The position numbers and the translations under genes are program-made. From NCBI GenBank assembly GCA_030615175.1, contig JAUWZX010000002.1:86114-150113 (forward strand): a DNA stretch of 64,000 nt, written 5' to 3'. The first letter of the stretch is position 1. Every line of letters begins with the position of its first letter. The notes under the pieces are model-generated. The model ran no database searches and was not told the DNA's origin. It saw only the letters and a list, made by a program, of their open reading frames with translations. This document shows positions 16,195 through 25,680 of this stretch, in pieces. The stretch comes from Candidatus Parvarchaeota archaeon. Its GTDB lineage: Archaea; Nanobdellota; Nanobdellia; WJKC01.

Positions 16195-17270
16195 AGTTAC
16201 CTAAAAAACTGCAGGACAAGTATGAATCCCTTAACGAAAAGGACAGGAAGAAATTATTAAGGAACTATGAGGAATCACTTGTTGCGCCCGGAGAAGCTGT
16301 TGGGGTTGTGGCTGGTCAAAGTATTGGAGAGCCCGGAACGCAGATGATACTCAGAACTCACAAGTTTGCAGGAGTCACTGAAATAATTATTTCAAAAGGA
16401 CTGCCGCGGCTTATAGAAATATTTGATGCAAGGAAAACGCCTTCAACTCCCAGCATGACTATTTACTTAAAGAAGGATGTTTCAAGCGATGAAAAAAAAG
16501 TTCGTGAAACTGCAACTAAGATACTTGAATTAAAAGTTAAGGACGTATTAGAAAAATTAATTGTTGACTTACTTAATAAAACTGTTAAAATTTACTTGGA
16601 TAAAACTTCATTGAAAAAATTCATGATTAATACTAAAAAGGTTTCTGAAATGCTTAAGAAAAGCATGAAGAAAGAGGAAATAACTTATGAAGGCAATGTC
16701 ATAAACATTAAGTCAAAGGATGCTAATATCAAGAATCTTTACAAGTTAAGAGTTAAAGTTAAAGATGTTTATACTCAAGGAATTCCTAAAATAGAGCAAA
16801 TTCTTCCTGTTAAGAAAGGCAATGAATGGATTATTAAAACTTTTGGTTCTAACCTTAAAGAGATTCTTAAGATACCTGAAGTTGATACTACGAGGACGTT
16901 CACTAATGACTTGTTTGAAATCCTTAATATACTGGGGGTTGAGGCTGCGAGGAATGCAGTGATTAATGAGTCTTTAATGACGCTTAAAGAGCAGGGATTA
17001 TCAGTTGACGTAAGGCACTTAATGCTTGTCGCTGACATAATGACTGCTGACGGTACACTTAGAGGAGTTAATAGATACGGCGTGACTAAAGGCAAGAAGT
17101 CAGTGCTTGCAAGAGCTTCATTCGAAGTTGCATTAAAGCACTTATTTAATGCCGCAGTCCACAGGGAGATTGATGAGTTAAAAAGCATTGTTGAGAACGT
17201 AATGATTAATCAGCCAGCCCCAGTGGGCACAGGAATGTTAAAATTAGTGGTTAAGCATGACAAGAAGTGA
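16191..17270 (+). CDS. rpoA2: DNA-directed RNA polymerase subunit A''
   Basis: The 359-residue C-terminal part of the largest subunit starts at GTG 16191, overlapping the rpoA' stop (GTGA). Near residues 33-60 it has [18 protein letters not shown] and RTHKFAG, the trigger-loop region of the family. Near the end are [29 protein letters not shown] and GRGVNRYG-like jaw motifs with [10 protein letters not shown]. Its last 14 bp overlap the start of the L30e gene, so the polymerase and translation genes form one operon. Confidence 0.95.
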   Translation: MKLPKKLQDKYESLNEKDRKKLLRNYEESLVAPGEAVGVVAGQSIGEPGTQMILRTHKFAGVTEIIISKGLPRLIEIFDARKTPSTPSMTIYLKKDVSSDEKKVRETATKILELKVKDVLEKLIVDLLNKTVKIYLDKTSLKKFMINTKKVSEMLKKSMKKEEITYEGNVINIKSKDANIKNLYKLRVKVKDVYTQGIPKIEQILPVKKGNEWIIKTFGSNLKEILKIPEVDTTRTFTNDLFEILNILGVEAARNAVINESLMTLKEQGLSVDVRHLMLVADIMTADGTLRGVNRYGVTKGKKSVLARASFEVALKHLFNAAVHREIDELKSIVENVMINQPAPVGTGMLKLVVKHDKK

Positions 17271-17520
17271 AATAGAGAAAGCGTTGAAAAAAGGTTTATT
17301 AATATATGGTTTTAATAATGTGAAGAAGGCAGTTTTTAAAGAAGGATTGGAAAAAGTCATTGTCAGCAAGAATAACGTTAAGGCTTATGAAGAATTAAGA
17401 TTAGTAAACATTAACACTTCAATAGAGTTAAGCGAGTTCACTTCAAAAGAACAGGGAATGATATGCAAGAAGCCTTACGCAATAAGTGTTCTGGGAATTA
17501 AAAAAGGCGGCAAGAAATAA
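17257..17520 (+). CDS. rpl30e: Ribosomal protein L30e
   Basis: The 87-residue protein has the L7Ae/L30e-like fold pattern: an N-terminal helix with [18 protein letters not shown], strands KVIVSKNN and [15 protein letters not shown], and the final [16 protein letters not shown]. Archaeal L30e always lies between rpoA'' and nusA, exactly as here. It overlaps rpoA'' by 14 bp, and its stop shares one base with the nusA start. It is slightly shorter than the usual 95-100 residues. Confidence 0.9.
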   Translation: MTRSEIEKALKKGLLIYGFNNVKKAVFKEGLEKVIVSKNNVKAYEELRLVNINTSIELSEFTSKEQGMICKKPYAISVLGIKKGGKK

Positions 17521-17954
17521 TGAAGAAGAATAATGGAGCGCGAGTGTTAATTAAGTTTGATACTGACAGCATACGATATACAGGATTATTTGAATCCCTC
17601 ACAGGAGTCGTTGTTAAGGACTGCATGGTTAATGATGATAAAATAATTTTTGTAGTTAAGGAAGGGCAGGCGGGCATGGCTATCGGGAAGAAGGGAGTTA
17701 ATATTAAGAATTTGCAGGAAATGCTTAATAAAAGGGTTGAAATAATCGAGTTTAATTCAAATCCATTAAAATTCCTTAATAATATTTTCAGACCATTAAA
17801 GATTAGTAATGCTTACCTAAGCGAGAAGAATGATGAAAAAAAAGTTATTAAGATAAGCTTTGATAAGGACAAGTTCAAGGTTAGACCTAAATTAAGGAAG
17901 GCTAAATTCCTGGTTAAGAAATACTTTAACATTGACGACGTTATTATATCATAA
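17520..17954 (+). CDS. nusA: NusA-like transcription factor (KH domains)
   Basis: The 144-residue archaeal NusA consists of two KH domains without the S1 and N-terminal parts of bacterial NusA. The first contains IIFVVKEGQAGMAIGKKGVNIKNLQEML with the GxxG-type loop GKKG near residues 59-62. The second, KVIKISFDKDKFKVRP, is weaker. It probably binds nascent RNA in termination or antitermination. Its ATG overlaps the L30e stop, and S12 follows after 34 bp with its own promoter-like box. Confidence 0.92.
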   Translation: MKKNNGARVLIKFDTDSIRYTGLFESLTGVVVKDCMVNDDKIIFVVKEGQAGMAIGKKGVNIKNLQEMLNKRVEIIEFNSNPLKFLNNIFRPLKISNAYLSEKNDEKKVIKISFDKDKFKVRPKLRKAKFLVKKYFNIDDVIIS

Positions 17955-17988
17955 CATTTAAAAATAGATTTCTTATACTGAATACTTC

Positions 17989-18423
17989 ATGAAGAAGCCG
18001 ACAGGATTATTTGCTGGCAGGAAGTTATTAATGAGGCGCAAGACTTTTAAGTGCAGGTATAAGGGTGGCAAGGCTAAGAAATTAGGCACTGAGAAGAAGT
18101 ATGACCCTTTGAAGGGAAGCCCCAGGGCTAAAGGCATTGTTTTATCTAAGCGTAATATTCCTTGCAAGCAGCCTCACTCAGCTTTAAGGAAGTGTGTTGT
18201 TGTTCAATTAATTAAGAACGGCAAGAGCGTTACTGCTTTTGTTCCTGGCGAGGGAGCAATTAAGCATATTGATGAGCATAACATTGTTGAGATTGAACGC
18301 CTTGGAGGTCCTATGAGCGGCAGTAAAGGCGATATTCCTGGCGTTAAATTCAAGGTTGTTAAAGTTAATGATGTTTCATTAATAGAGATTATCAGAGGCA
18401 GGAAGGAGAAACCTGAGAGGTAA
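17989..18423 (+). CDS. rps12: Ribosomal protein S12 (uS12)
   Basis: The 144-residue archaeal S12 reads [73 protein letters not shown] and [14 protein letters not shown]. It lines the decoding centre. The conserved KQPNSA loop carries His in place of Asn (PHSA), an uncommon change next to residues that contact codon-anticodon pairs. A TATA-like CATTTAAAAATA (centre about 27 nt upstream) suggests an internal promoter. S7 follows after 6 bp. Confidence 0.95.
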   Translation: MKKPTGLFAGRKLLMRRKTFKCRYKGGKAKKLGTEKKYDPLKGSPRAKGIVLSKRNIPCKQPHSALRKCVVVQLIKNGKSVTAFVPGEGAIKHIDEHNIVEIERLGGPMSGSKGDIPGVKFKVVKVNDVSLIEIIRGRKEKPER

Positions 18424-18429
18424 AAATTT

Positions 18430-19116
18430 ATGATTAAGAAGGAATTATTAGATAGGGCGAAGGAAATTGAGAAAAAGATTGTTAAGAAGGGTGAGGAAAT
18501 TGCTGAAGTTGTTAAACTGCCTGACTCGCCGCTTTTCGGCAAATGGTCAAGCAAAGGCATAACCGTTATTGACCATGGCTTGAAGGATTATATTAGTTTA
18601 AAACCTGTTTACTTACCTAAATCTTTTGGCAGGAATGCTCGTCAGAAATTCCATAAGTCTAATTATCATATTGTTGAACGATTAATGAATCACATCCCTG
18701 TTTCTGGTCATAAGGGTAAGAAACAGTGGTGGTGTACTGGCAAGCAATTAGGTCAGGGCATGACTCTTCTTAAGATTATGGTTAAAACATTGGAATTAAT
18801 TGAGAAAAGAGTTAAGGAAAATCCTATTCAAGTCATTGTAAGGGCTGTTGAGAACGCATCTCCTTGTGAGGAAGTCACGACTGTTCAGTACGGCGGCATC
18901 AGGCATCCTAAAGCTGTTGAAACCAGTCCTCAGCGAAGAATTGACTTAGCGTTGCGCTGGATTACTCAAGGAGCTAAGAAACAGAGCAGGAAGTCAAGGA
19001 AGCATATATGGGACACCCTTACTGATGAAATAATCGCTGCTGCTAGAGAAGACCCTAAGAGTTTCTCAGTCAGTAAGAGAAATGAAGTTGAAAGGCAGGC
19101 AAGAGGCAGCAGGTAA
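18430..19116 (+). CDS. rps7: Ribosomal protein S7 (uS7)
   Basis: The 228-residue archaeal S7 initiates assembly of the small-subunit head. Motifs include VERLMNHIPVSGHKGKKQWW, QVIVRAVENASPCEEVTTVQYGG, RRIDLALRWITQGA, and a C-terminal EIIAAAREDPKSFSVSKRNEVERQARGSR. Length and the N-terminal archaeal extension are normal. It is cotranscribed with S12 and closes the polymerase/ribosomal cluster; the next gene has its own promoter. Confidence 0.95.
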   Translation: MIKKELLDRAKEIEKKIVKKGEEIAEVVKLPDSPLFGKWSSKGITVIDHGLKDYISLKPVYLPKSFGRNARQKFHKSNYHIVERLMNHIPVSGHKGKKQWWCTGKQLGQGMTLLKIMVKTLELIEKRVKENPIQVIVRAVENASPCEEVTTVQYGGIRHPKAVETSPQRRIDLALRWITQGAKKQSRKSRKHIWDTLTDEIIAAAREDPKSFSVSKRNEVERQARGSR

Positions 19117-19177
19117 AGAAAGAATAATTCCTCAACAACACAAATTTATATAAATAATTAAGTGTAATAGTTAATCA

Positions 19178-19666
19178 ATGAACTTGCTAGAATTCATAAT
19201 AAATGCGAAGAAAAAAGGATATGCCGGCGGGACAGATTATAAAGTTCTTGATGATAAAGGCAAGGAATTCATATTTAAAGAAGGAAATTATGAGTACAGG
19301 GATAAATACTATGGTTTTAACCCATTTACTGGACATGAGATAATACTTAAAGATGGTAAAGCTGTTTGGGTAATGAATTATACTGGCAACGTAACAGTAA
19401 GTACGTGGACAGTAAAAACTTCAAAAGTATTTAAATTCCTAAGAGAAGCCATGTGCAACTATTTAGAATCCCCAGCAGGTATTACGGCAAGCATTCCTGT
19501 TCGCGGGGCAAGATTAACTCTTTTTAAGAATTTTAAATACACAAGTAATATTGAAGGCTCTTTTAATAAATTTAAAGGCATAGAAAGGATATATTACAGA
19601 GAATATGATTACAAGGAAGTATATATAGGATACTTTCATGGCGGCACAGTAGAGGGAAAACTTTAA
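19178..19666 (+). CDS. DUF5680 domain protein
   Basis: The 162-residue protein follows the DUF5680 pattern: an N-terminal LEFIINAKKKGYAGGTDYKVL, EFIFKEGNYEYRDKYYGFNPFTGHEII, a GKAVWVMNYTGNV strand, and IYYREYDYKEVYIGYFHGGTVE at the end. The family is uncharacterised, probably a small-molecule-binding fold, and is often fused to regulators in bacteria. A TATA-like TTTATATAAA (19145-19154) lies 28 nt before ATG. It is a single gene between S7 and EF-2 and unlikely to belong to the ribosomal operon. Confidence 0.7.
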   Translation: MNLLEFIINAKKKGYAGGTDYKVLDDKGKEFIFKEGNYEYRDKYYGFNPFTGHEIILKDGKAVWVMNYTGNVTVSTWTVKTSKVFKFLREAMCNYLESPAGITASIPVRGARLTLFKNFKYTSNIEGSFNKFKGIERIYYREYDYKEVYIGYFHGGTVEGKL

Positions 19667-19692
19667 AAACCTCTTTATTTTCGTTTGTTCTA

Positions 19693-21867
19693 ATGGTAAA
19701 GGTTGAGGAAAAAGTTAAGGAATTGCATCGTAAACCTGAATTCGTCAGGAACATGGGCATCATTGCTCATATCGATCACGGAAAGACAACGCTCAGTGAT
19801 TCACTACTAGCTGGCGCTGGAATGCTTTCAATGGAAAAAGCAGGCACAGTACTTAAAACAGACACTCTTGAGGAAGAACAGCAGAGAGGCATTACTATTC
19901 AAAGCACTGGCGTGTCAATGATTCACAATGTTGAAGAACATGATTACTTAATTAACTTAATTGACACTCCAGGACACGTTGACTTCGGCGGAGAAGTGAC
20001 CAGGGCTTTAAGAGCTGTTGACGGAGCATTAGTCCTTGTATGCGCGGTGGAAGGAGCAATGCCTCAGACAGAAACAGTGTTAAAGCAGGCTTTAAAGGAG
20101 CGCGTGAAGCCAGTCTTATTCATCAACAAGGTTGACCGCTTGATTAAAGAATTAAAACTCACTCCTAAATCAATGCAGGAACGCTTCATTAAAATGATTA
20201 ATCAAGTTAATAAAATAATTAAGGATAACGCTCCTAAAGAATTAAAAGAGAAGTGGCAAGTATCAGTTCAGAAAGGCACTGTTGTTTTTGGCACAGCAAT
20301 TCATAAATGGGCGCTTAGTTACACAGTGATGAAAGAGAAAGGAATAAATTTTAAAGAAGTGCTTGACACTTACGCTGAAGGAGACCCTGAAGCAATAGTT
20401 AAGTTAAGCAATAAGTCACCTGTTCACGAAGTAATCCTTAACATGGTTGCAAAGCACCTGCCTAATCCAATTGAAGCGCAGAAGTTAAGGGTTCCAGCCA
20501 TCTGGCCAGGAGACTTGAAATCAGAGATTGGCAAGTCATTAATTAATTGCAATCCTGACGGCCCTCTTGTTTTCTGCGTTACTAAAATATTCATTGACCC
20601 TCAGGCAGGAGAAATTAGTTTTGGCAGGGTTTTCTCAGGCAAGTTAAAGCATGGTGATGAAGTATGGCTTAATAAGCGTAAAACCAAGGCAAGAAATCAG
20701 CAAGTCTTTGTAATGGTTCTTGATAAGAGACATAACATTGATGAAGTGCCTGCAGGCAACACTGCAGGAGTTATCGGGCTTAAGAATTCAACATCTGGCG
20801 AAACAGTCAGTGATGAGGAAATAACTCCTTTCGAATCAATCAAGCACATCTTTGACCCGGTAGTCACTAAGTCAATTGAAGCAAAGGATCCTAAAAACCT
20901 TGTTAAATTAATCCAGACATTAAAGGATATTGAAAAGGAAGACCCTACAATGAAAACTGAGATTAATGATGAAACCGGCGAGCACTTAATTTCAGGACTA
21001 GGTGAACTGCATTTAGAAATTATTGAACACAAGATTGAGCGTGATAAGAATATTCCAATAGTCACTAGTCCTCCAATAGTTGTTTACAGGGAAACAGTTA
21101 ATAAGAAATCAGTTAAGGAAGAGGGTAAGAGTCCTAACAAGCATAATAAGTTTTACTTCATTGTTGAATCAATGCCAAGGGAATGGTATGATTTACTTGT
21201 TAGTGGCGACGTAAAGGACGGCGAGGTAAGAAAGAAGGATAAGGATTTAATTGAACGCTTAATTGAGTTTGGAATCCCAAGGAATGATGCTAAACGTTTA
21301 AGAAGCATTTATAAACGCAACATGTTGTTTGACATGTCCAGTGGTATTGTACAGATTGGCGAGGTTATTTTAATGATTATTCAGGGCTTCAAGCAAGTAA
21401 TGGATGCTGGAATGCTTGCACGCGAGCCTTGTGAGGGCATTATTGTCAGGATTATGGATATGAAACTTCATGAGGACGCTATTCACCGCGGTCCAGCCCA
21501 AGTACTGCCAGCTGTCCGCCAAGGCATTAGGGCTTGTTTTTTAAGCGCTGACGCTTCATTACTCGAGCCTGTTCAGGCAAGAAGGATTGACGCTCCTATA
21601 AAGTACACTGGCACTCTTAGCAAGTTAGTGCAGTCAAGACGCGGTCAGCTGCTTGAGATGAATCAGGAAATGGAAAGCGTTACTGTCATGGCTAAACTCC
21701 CTGTAGCTAATGCCTTCGGCTTCACTAGTGACTTAAGAAGCGCTACTGAAGGGCGCGGCGTATGGTTCCTTGTTGACAGCAAGTTCGAACCAGTCCCTAA
21801 AGACTTGCAGGACGAAGTAGTGAAGAAAATCAAGAACAGGAAAGGACTTAAGTCCAAAAAACCATAA
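19693..21867 (+). CDS. fusA: Translation elongation factor 2
   Basis: aEF-2 drives ribosomal translocation with GTP. The 724-residue protein has G1 AHIDHGKTTLSDSLLAGAG, G3 DTPGHVDFGGEV, G4 NKVDR, and the domain IV loop LHEDAIHRGPAQ whose His is the one converted to diphthamide. The start ATG is 27 nt after a CTTTAAAAAC box (centre 19666), consistent with leaderless expression. The gene is monocistronic by spacing, 84 bp before EF-1A, which has its own promoter. Confidence 0.96.
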   Translation: MVKVEEKVKELHRKPEFVRNMGIIAHIDHGKTTLSDSLLAGAGMLSMEKAGTVLKTDTLEEEQQRGITIQSTGVSMIHNVEEHDYLINLIDTPGHVDFGGEVTRALRAVDGALVLVCAVEGAMPQTETVLKQALKERVKPVLFINKVDRLIKELKLTPKSMQERFIKMINQVNKIIKDNAPKELKEKWQVSVQKGTVVFGTAIHKWALSYTVMKEKGINFKEVLDTYAEGDPEAIVKLSNKSPVHEVILNMVAKHLPNPIEAQKLRVPAIWPGDLKSEIGKSLINCNPDGPLVFCVTKIFIDPQAGEISFGRVFSGKLKHGDEVWLNKRKTKARNQQVFVMVLDKRHNIDEVPAGNTAGVIGLKNSTSGETVSDEEITPFESIKHIFDPVVTKSIEAKDPKNLVKLIQTLKDIEKEDPTMKTEINDETGEHLISGLGELHLEIIEHKIERDKNIPIVTSPPIVVYRETVNKKSVKEEGKSPNKHNKFYFIVESMPREWYDLLVSGDVKDGEVRKKDKDLIERLIEFGIPRNDAKRLRSIYKRNMLFDMSSGIVQIGEVILMIIQGFKQVMDAGMLAREPCEGIIVRIMDMKLHEDAIHRGPAQVLPAVRQGIRACFLSADASLLEPVQARRIDAPIKYTGTLSKLVQSRRGQLLEMNQEMESVTVMAKLPVANAFGFTSDLRSATEGRGVWFLVDSKFEPVPKDLQDEVVKKIKNRKGLKSKKP

Positions 21868-21882
21868 AAAATCAGGTTTTTT

Positions 21883-21899
21883 CCGAAACCTTTAAAAAG
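21883..21899 (+). promoter_or_regulatory. BRE/TATA promoter of EF-1A
   Basis: CCGAAACCTTTAAAAAG has a purine BRE directly before a TATA box. The predicted start near 21920 leaves a leader of about 30 nt containing GGAGGT (21940-21945) six bases before ATG 21952. So EF-1A combines a strong promoter with a Shine-Dalgarno site, unlike most genes nearby. The block is almost identical to that before S10. Confidence 0.7.
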
Positions 21900-21951
21900 A
21901 TTTATTATTTTCTTGATTTCTTAATACAAACACAGAAATGGAGGTAAAAAC

Positions 21952-23298
21952 ATGGCAAAAAAACAACATTTGAACTTGGTGTTCGTAGGGCATGTAGACC
22001 ACGGTAAGAGCACACTTATAGGTAAATTGTTCCACGAAACAGGTGCCTTAACACAGCAGGAGTTAGAAAAATTTAAGAAAAAAGCAGAAGAACTTGGCAA
22101 ACAGACATGGGCGTTCGCTTACGTCACTGACGTGACAGAACAGGAAAGGAAAAGAGGATTAACAATTGAGTTATCACATAAGAAATTTGACACTCAAAAG
22201 TATACATTCACGATTATTGACGCTCCCGGGCACAGAGACTTCGTTAAGAACATGATTACAGGAGCATCTCAAGCTGATGCTGCAGTCCTAGTAGTTGATG
22301 CCAGAGACGGCGTCATGGAACAGACAAAAGAACACATCTTCCTGTGCAGGACTCTCGGAGTCAAGCAAGTAATTGCAGTAATTAATAAAATGGACGTCAT
22401 TAACTACAAGGAAAGCAGATGGAATGAAGTCAAGGATGACTTAGTCAGTTGGTTAAAGAACGCTGGATTTGACACGTCAAAAATCAGTTTCTTGGCTGTA
22501 AGCGCTATTAAAGGAGATAACGTGACTAAGAAAAGTGATAAGACTCCATGGTATAAGGGTCCAACACTGCTTGAAGCGCTTAATAATATACAAATGCCTG
22601 AGAAACCAGTAAAACTACCACTTAGGATACCAGTGCAGGATGTTTATTCAATAACGGGTATTGGCGCAGTACCTGTCGGCAAGGTTCAGACAGGAACGAT
22701 GAAGGTTGGTGATAAAGTAATCTTCATGCCTTCAGGAGCGACAGGCGATGTTAAGAGTATTGAAATGCATCATGAAAGCGTGCCTCAAGTAGAACCTGGC
22801 GATAACATTGGATTCAATGTTAGGGGAATAGGTAAGAATGACATTAAGAGAGGGGATGTGGGAGGTCACCTTGACAACCCGCCAACAGTTGCTAAGAAAT
22901 TTAAGGCACAGATAATCGTCCTTAACCACCCGACAGTCATTACTGCTGGTTACACGCCGGTATTCCATGCGCACACAGCTCAAGTGGCATGCAGTTTTGA
23001 GAAGTTATTAAAAAAGCTTGACCCAAAGACTGGCGCTACTAAGGAAGAGAACCCTGAAGTCTTGAGGAAAGGTGACGCGGCTATTGTATTAATCAAGCCG
23101 TCTAAACCATTTGTTATTGAAGAGAAATCAAAGATTCCTCAATTATCAAACTTCGCTATCAGGGACATGGGCAAGACTATTGGCGCTGGAATGTGCATTG
23201 AAATAACAGAAAAAGGAAAAGTAGAAAAGGCAAAAAAAGTAGAAAAGGCACCGGCAAAGAAAGGCAATACCAAGGCAGCAACAACAACAAAGAAATAG
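21952..23298 (+). CDS. tuf: Translation elongation factor 1-alpha
   Basis: aEF-1A delivers aminoacyl-tRNA. The 448-residue protein has [14 protein letters not shown], the switch region [32 protein letters not shown] and the SAI motif, followed by domains II and III ([24 protein letters not shown] strand). It ends with a Lys/Ala-rich tail of about 25 residues ([13 protein letters not shown]) not found in most relatives. A GGAGGT ribosome site supports ATG 21952. A hairpin followed by a T run overlaps the stop. Confidence 0.96.
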   Translation: MAKKQHLNLVFVGHVDHGKSTLIGKLFHETGALTQQELEKFKKKAEELGKQTWAFAYVTDVTEQERKRGLTIELSHKKFDTQKYTFTIIDAPGHRDFVKNMITGASQADAAVLVVDARDGVMEQTKEHIFLCRTLGVKQVIAVINKMDVINYKESRWNEVKDDLVSWLKNAGFDTSKISFLAVSAIKGDNVTKKSDKTPWYKGPTLLEALNNIQMPEKPVKLPLRIPVQDVYSITGIGAVPVGKVQTGTMKVGDKVIFMPSGATGDVKSIEMHHESVPQVEPGDNIGFNVRGIGKNDIKRGDVGGHLDNPPTVAKKFKAQIIVLNHPTVITAGYTPVFHAHTAQVACSFEKLLKKLDPKTGATKEENPEVLRKGDAAIVLIKPSKPFVIEEKSKIPQLSNFAIRDMGKTIGAGMCIEITEKGKVEKAKKVEKAPAKKGNTKAATTTKK

Positions 23299-23320
23299 AA
23301 TTTATTCTATTTTTTTTTCT
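23294..23320. terminator. Bidirectional hairpin/T-run terminator
   Basis: AATAGAA (23294-23300), loop TTTA, TTCTATT (23305-23311) and a run of T form a stem-loop with a T tract on the plus strand. The EF-1A stop codon and the stop of the convergent gene (23302-23304) both fall inside it, so the same few bases end two genes. Confidence 0.55.
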
Positions 23321-24162
23321 TTTTTTATTAATTCATTTCCCTTAATTAGTAATTTCTTAAAGTAACGCAAGTCAGGTTCTTGTGTAATGAGTAACTGGTC
23401 AAAATTAGTAATGAGTTTACTGTAAAAATGACCGTCATAAAATTTCTTAAGCGCTTCGTCAATGCTTACATTCTTTATAAGTGAATAATAATTAACTCCT
23501 GCGTTTATTGCCGGGCACTCAATTAAGTAATGACGCAACAACCATGCTGATTCCATGTTACATAAAAATTTATACAACCCACTATTATTCTTCACAGGCT
23601 TTCTTCTCCTTAACCAACTATCAATGTCTCGAAAAGGATTTTCCTTATTATAAAAATCACGAATAAAGGATTGTGTATCAAAATCAAGATCTCCATAATA
23701 ATAAGGCCCAATCCTTGAGCGAGTAAAGCAGTTAAGAATTGAATTGTAATAATCATTAAATAAGAAGTGCACTCTCTTATCCATATCCCTCCTGTATTTA
23801 TGCACTAATTCGTGAACAATATGCCCAACCGCTAAGTCATGGTCTTCATCATACTGTTTTAATAATCCTTCATACGCGGCAACACCGCTAAGACTGTAGT
23901 CATAGCAAGCAACGTTATCTGTAGGCTCACGAGTATCAATGATAAAGGATTCTTGTTTAACATTAATGCCATACTCTTCATTTAAGAACTTGCTTGCTTC
24001 AACCATGACGTTTTTCAATCCTTCAGCATTACTTCTCAACCACTCGTTAGCGCAGACATCATTAATAGTAGAATAATTGTCAGTTAATTTAATAAATTCC
24101 TCAATACTCCCACAATACTTTTTAACGCTCAAGGCAAAAAGCACTCTATCCATTAAGTCCAT
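23302..24162 (-). CDS. Putative zinc metallopeptidase-like protein (HExxH)
   Basis: The product (286 residues from ATG 24162) has a HELVHKY motif inside AVGHIVHELVHKYRRDM, fitting the zinc-peptidase HExxH helix. A third ligand is not obvious, and the rest matches no family I know. ATG 24162 is preferred over an ATG at 24216 because a TTTAAAGA box lies 29 nt before it, and the extra 18 residues would be an odd hydrophobic stretch. It is convergent with EF-1A and divergent from S10. Cys residues are few and there is no signal peptide, so it is probably cytoplasmic. Confidence 0.55.
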   Translation of the reverse strand: MDLMDRVLFALSVKKYCGSIEEFIKLTDNYSTINDVCANEWLRSNAEGLKNVMVEASKFLNEEYGINVKQESFIIDTREPTDNVACYDYSLSGVAAYEGLLKQYDEDHDLAVGHIVHELVHKYRRDMDKRVHFLFNDYYNSILNCFTRSRIGPYYYGDLDFDTQSFIRDFYNKENPFRDIDSWLRRRKPVKNNSGLYKFLCNMESAWLLRHYLIECPAINAGVNYYSLIKNVSIDEALKKFYDGHFYSKLITNFDQLLITQEPDLRYFKKLLIKGNELIKKEKKIE

Positions 24163-24240
24163 TATAATAATTATTACTATTAAACAATATTTTAAAGATT
24201 TCCACCCCTTAAGCATTCTTTTAAAAAAAAATATTTTTTT

Positions 24241-24257
24241 CCGAAACTTTTAAAAAG
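24241..24257 (+). promoter_or_regulatory. BRE/TATA promoter of S10
   Basis: CCGAAACTTTTAAAAAG differs from the EF-1A promoter block by one base change. The TATA centre is 28 nt before ATG 24281, which makes that ATG, rather than the one at 24299, the leaderless start. Confidence 0.65.
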
Positions 24258-24280
24258 AGTTCATTATTATCCTAAGGACT

Positions 24281-24601
24281 ATGTCAAAGATTATGTCAAT
24301 GGCCAGGATTAAGTTATCAAGCACTGATTCTGAAGCACTCCTAAGTATCTGCAACCAGATTAAGGATATTGCTGAGAAAGCAGGAGTTGACATGAGAGGC
24401 CCGATTCCACTGCCAACTAAAAAATTAAGAGTGCCTACAAGGAGAAGCCCCTGCGGTCAAGGACGCGAAACTTTCGAGACTTGGGAGATGCGTATTCACA
24501 AGCGAATAATTGACTTAGGAGTTGACGAGCGCGCACTAAGACTCATCATGAGAATACAGATTCCTAAAAGCATTAACATGGAAATGGAAATAACTGAATG
24601 A
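24281..24601 (+). CDS. rps10: Ribosomal protein S10 (uS10)
   Basis: The 106-residue archaeal S10 reads ARIKLSSTDSEALLSICNQI, GPIPLPTKKLRVPTRRSPCG, ETFETWEMRIHKRIIDLG and MRIQIPKSINMEMEI. It sits in the small-subunit head. In archaea it usually follows EF-1A directly; here an unrelated minus-strand gene separates them. The start at 24281 is chosen from promoter spacing (MSKIMSMARIKL); ATG 24299 would give the conserved MARIKL start. The last codons are repeated imperfectly 72 bp downstream. Confidence 0.95.
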   Translation: MSKIMSMARIKLSSTDSEALLSICNQIKDIAEKAGVDMRGPIPLPTKKLRVPTRRSPCGQGRETFETWEMRIHKRIIDLGVDERALRLIMRIQIPKSINMEMEITE

Positions 24602-24671
24602 AAACCAATAAATTCTTTTGGTAAAGCTTTTCTTAGGAAGAAAAGGTTTATGGAAATGGAAATATCAGAAT
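24578..24671 (+). repeat. Imperfect duplication of the S10 3' end around a hairpin insert
   Basis: The 22 bases coding the last S10 residues (24578-24599) recur at 24650-24671 with two changes, so MEMEITE becomes MEMEISE followed by TAA. The 50 bp between them contain a perfect 8-bp stem with a 3-base loop (24627-24645) and ACCAA/TTGGT arms at 24604-24622. The layout resembles that at the end of rpoH. Confidence 0.7.
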
Positions 24672-24673
24672 AA

Positions 24674-25609
24674 TTAAATAGTTAGAAGGGGTATTGAAGC
24701 AAAGTATAATAATATGAAGAGAACTCCTGTTTTTTTATCAATCTTCTTCCTCCAAGCAATTAAAGCAGTGACTGCCAGTGTAACCATTATTAAGTATAAG
24801 CCAATCCATCTTACCGCGCCGCCAGATAAGATGTTCGCTGCAAGAACAGGGCCAGCACCCAAAGAAAGAGTTAAGTCAACCATGTTACTGCCGAAAATGT
24901 CGCCAAGCAATAATTCATACTCCTTACGCCTTACAGCTGACACGCCAACAACTAATTCAGGCAGTGAAGTACTGATGCCTATTGCGAGAAAACTAATAAT
25001 GAATTCAGGCAATCCAAAGCTTTCAGAAATAATGATGACTGTATCAACAAGAGCGTAAGAACCAATAATAACGCCTGAAAGACTTAAAGCGAGTACTGCA
25101 CAATATTTTAACTTTCTTGCCTTGTAAACCCGCTCCCCAATTCCAACAGGGAAGTAACCCTTCCTAATGTAATTGCGCAGTATTATTACTAAAATAATGT
25201 AGCAAATCATTAATAACAAGCCGTCTAACTGGCTAATAACCCCTTTAATTATTATTGAAACTCCAAGAATGGCTGATAATGCTGCACCACACCCAAGCAC
25301 GAGAACGTCATCTCTTTTAGTTTTTACTAAACCCCCAGTTAAAACGCACAACCCGAGGATAAGGGTTATCTGCGAGATTGAAGAGCCAATAGCGTTACCA
25401 ACATTAATGTCGCCGTGCCCAAGCAATGACGAGATAATCGAGTTGCTTATTTCAGGAATTGAAGTGCCAATTCCGACGACTAGCATGCCAATTAATAAAG
25501 GCGATATCTTAAAGATTTTGGCAAGAGCAGAAGAAGAACTAACAACTTTAGGACTGCAGTAAATAAGCAGGAAAACGCCAAATAATAATGAAAATAATTC
25601 AATCATCAT
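24674..25609 (-). CDS. Sodium/calcium exchanger family (CaCA) transporter
   Basis: The 311-residue polytopic protein has about ten membrane segments and the two inverted alpha repeats of the CaCA family: GIGTSIPEISNSIISSLLG with GNAIGSSISQI near residues 47-82, and LAIGISTSLPELVVGVSAVR with LLGDIFGSNMVDL near 208-243. The conserved Glu in each (TSIPE, TSLPE) binds Ca2+. It exchanges cytosolic Ca2+ for Na+ or H+, like YrbG or the Methanocaldococcus exchanger. It is divergent from a small gene whose promoter region has ATGCA palindromes that also overlap this gene's upstream region. Confidence 0.9.
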   Translation of the reverse strand: MMIELFSLLFGVFLLIYCSPKVVSSSSALAKIFKISPLLIGMLVVGIGTSIPEISNSIISSLLGHGDINVGNAIGSSISQITLILGLCVLTGGLVKTKRDDVLVLGCGAALSAILGVSIIIKGVISQLDGLLLMICYIILVIILRNYIRKGYFPVGIGERVYKARKLKYCAVLALSLSGVIIGSYALVDTVIIISESFGLPEFIISFLAIGISTSLPELVVGVSAVRRKEYELLLGDIFGSNMVDLTLSLGAGPVLAANILSGGAVRWIGLYLIMVTLAVTALIAWRKKIDKKTGVLFILLYFASIPLLTI

Positions 25610-25626
25610 GTCTTATGTTGTGCGTA

Positions 25627-25667
25627 ATGCATTATGCATATAAAAAAATTTATAAATGCATTTGCAT
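25627..25667. promoter_or_regulatory. Two ATGCA inverted repeats bracketing a TATA box
   Basis: ATGCA-N3-TGCAT at 25627-25639 and ATGCA-N2-TGCAT at 25656-25667 lie on either side of a TATA box (TTTATAAAT, 25649-25657) that is 27 nt before ATG 25681. Two copies of one dyad around a promoter look like an operator. The first copy is also about 27 nt from the divergent exchanger start, so both genes could be controlled. Confidence 0.5.
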
Positions 25668-25680
25668 AAATAAAGAGTTC

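Noticed and set aside
24163..24216. Upstream ATG 24216 for the HExxH protein
   Set aside because: The TATA box lies between it and ATG 24162, and the additional residues look like a translated promoter region.
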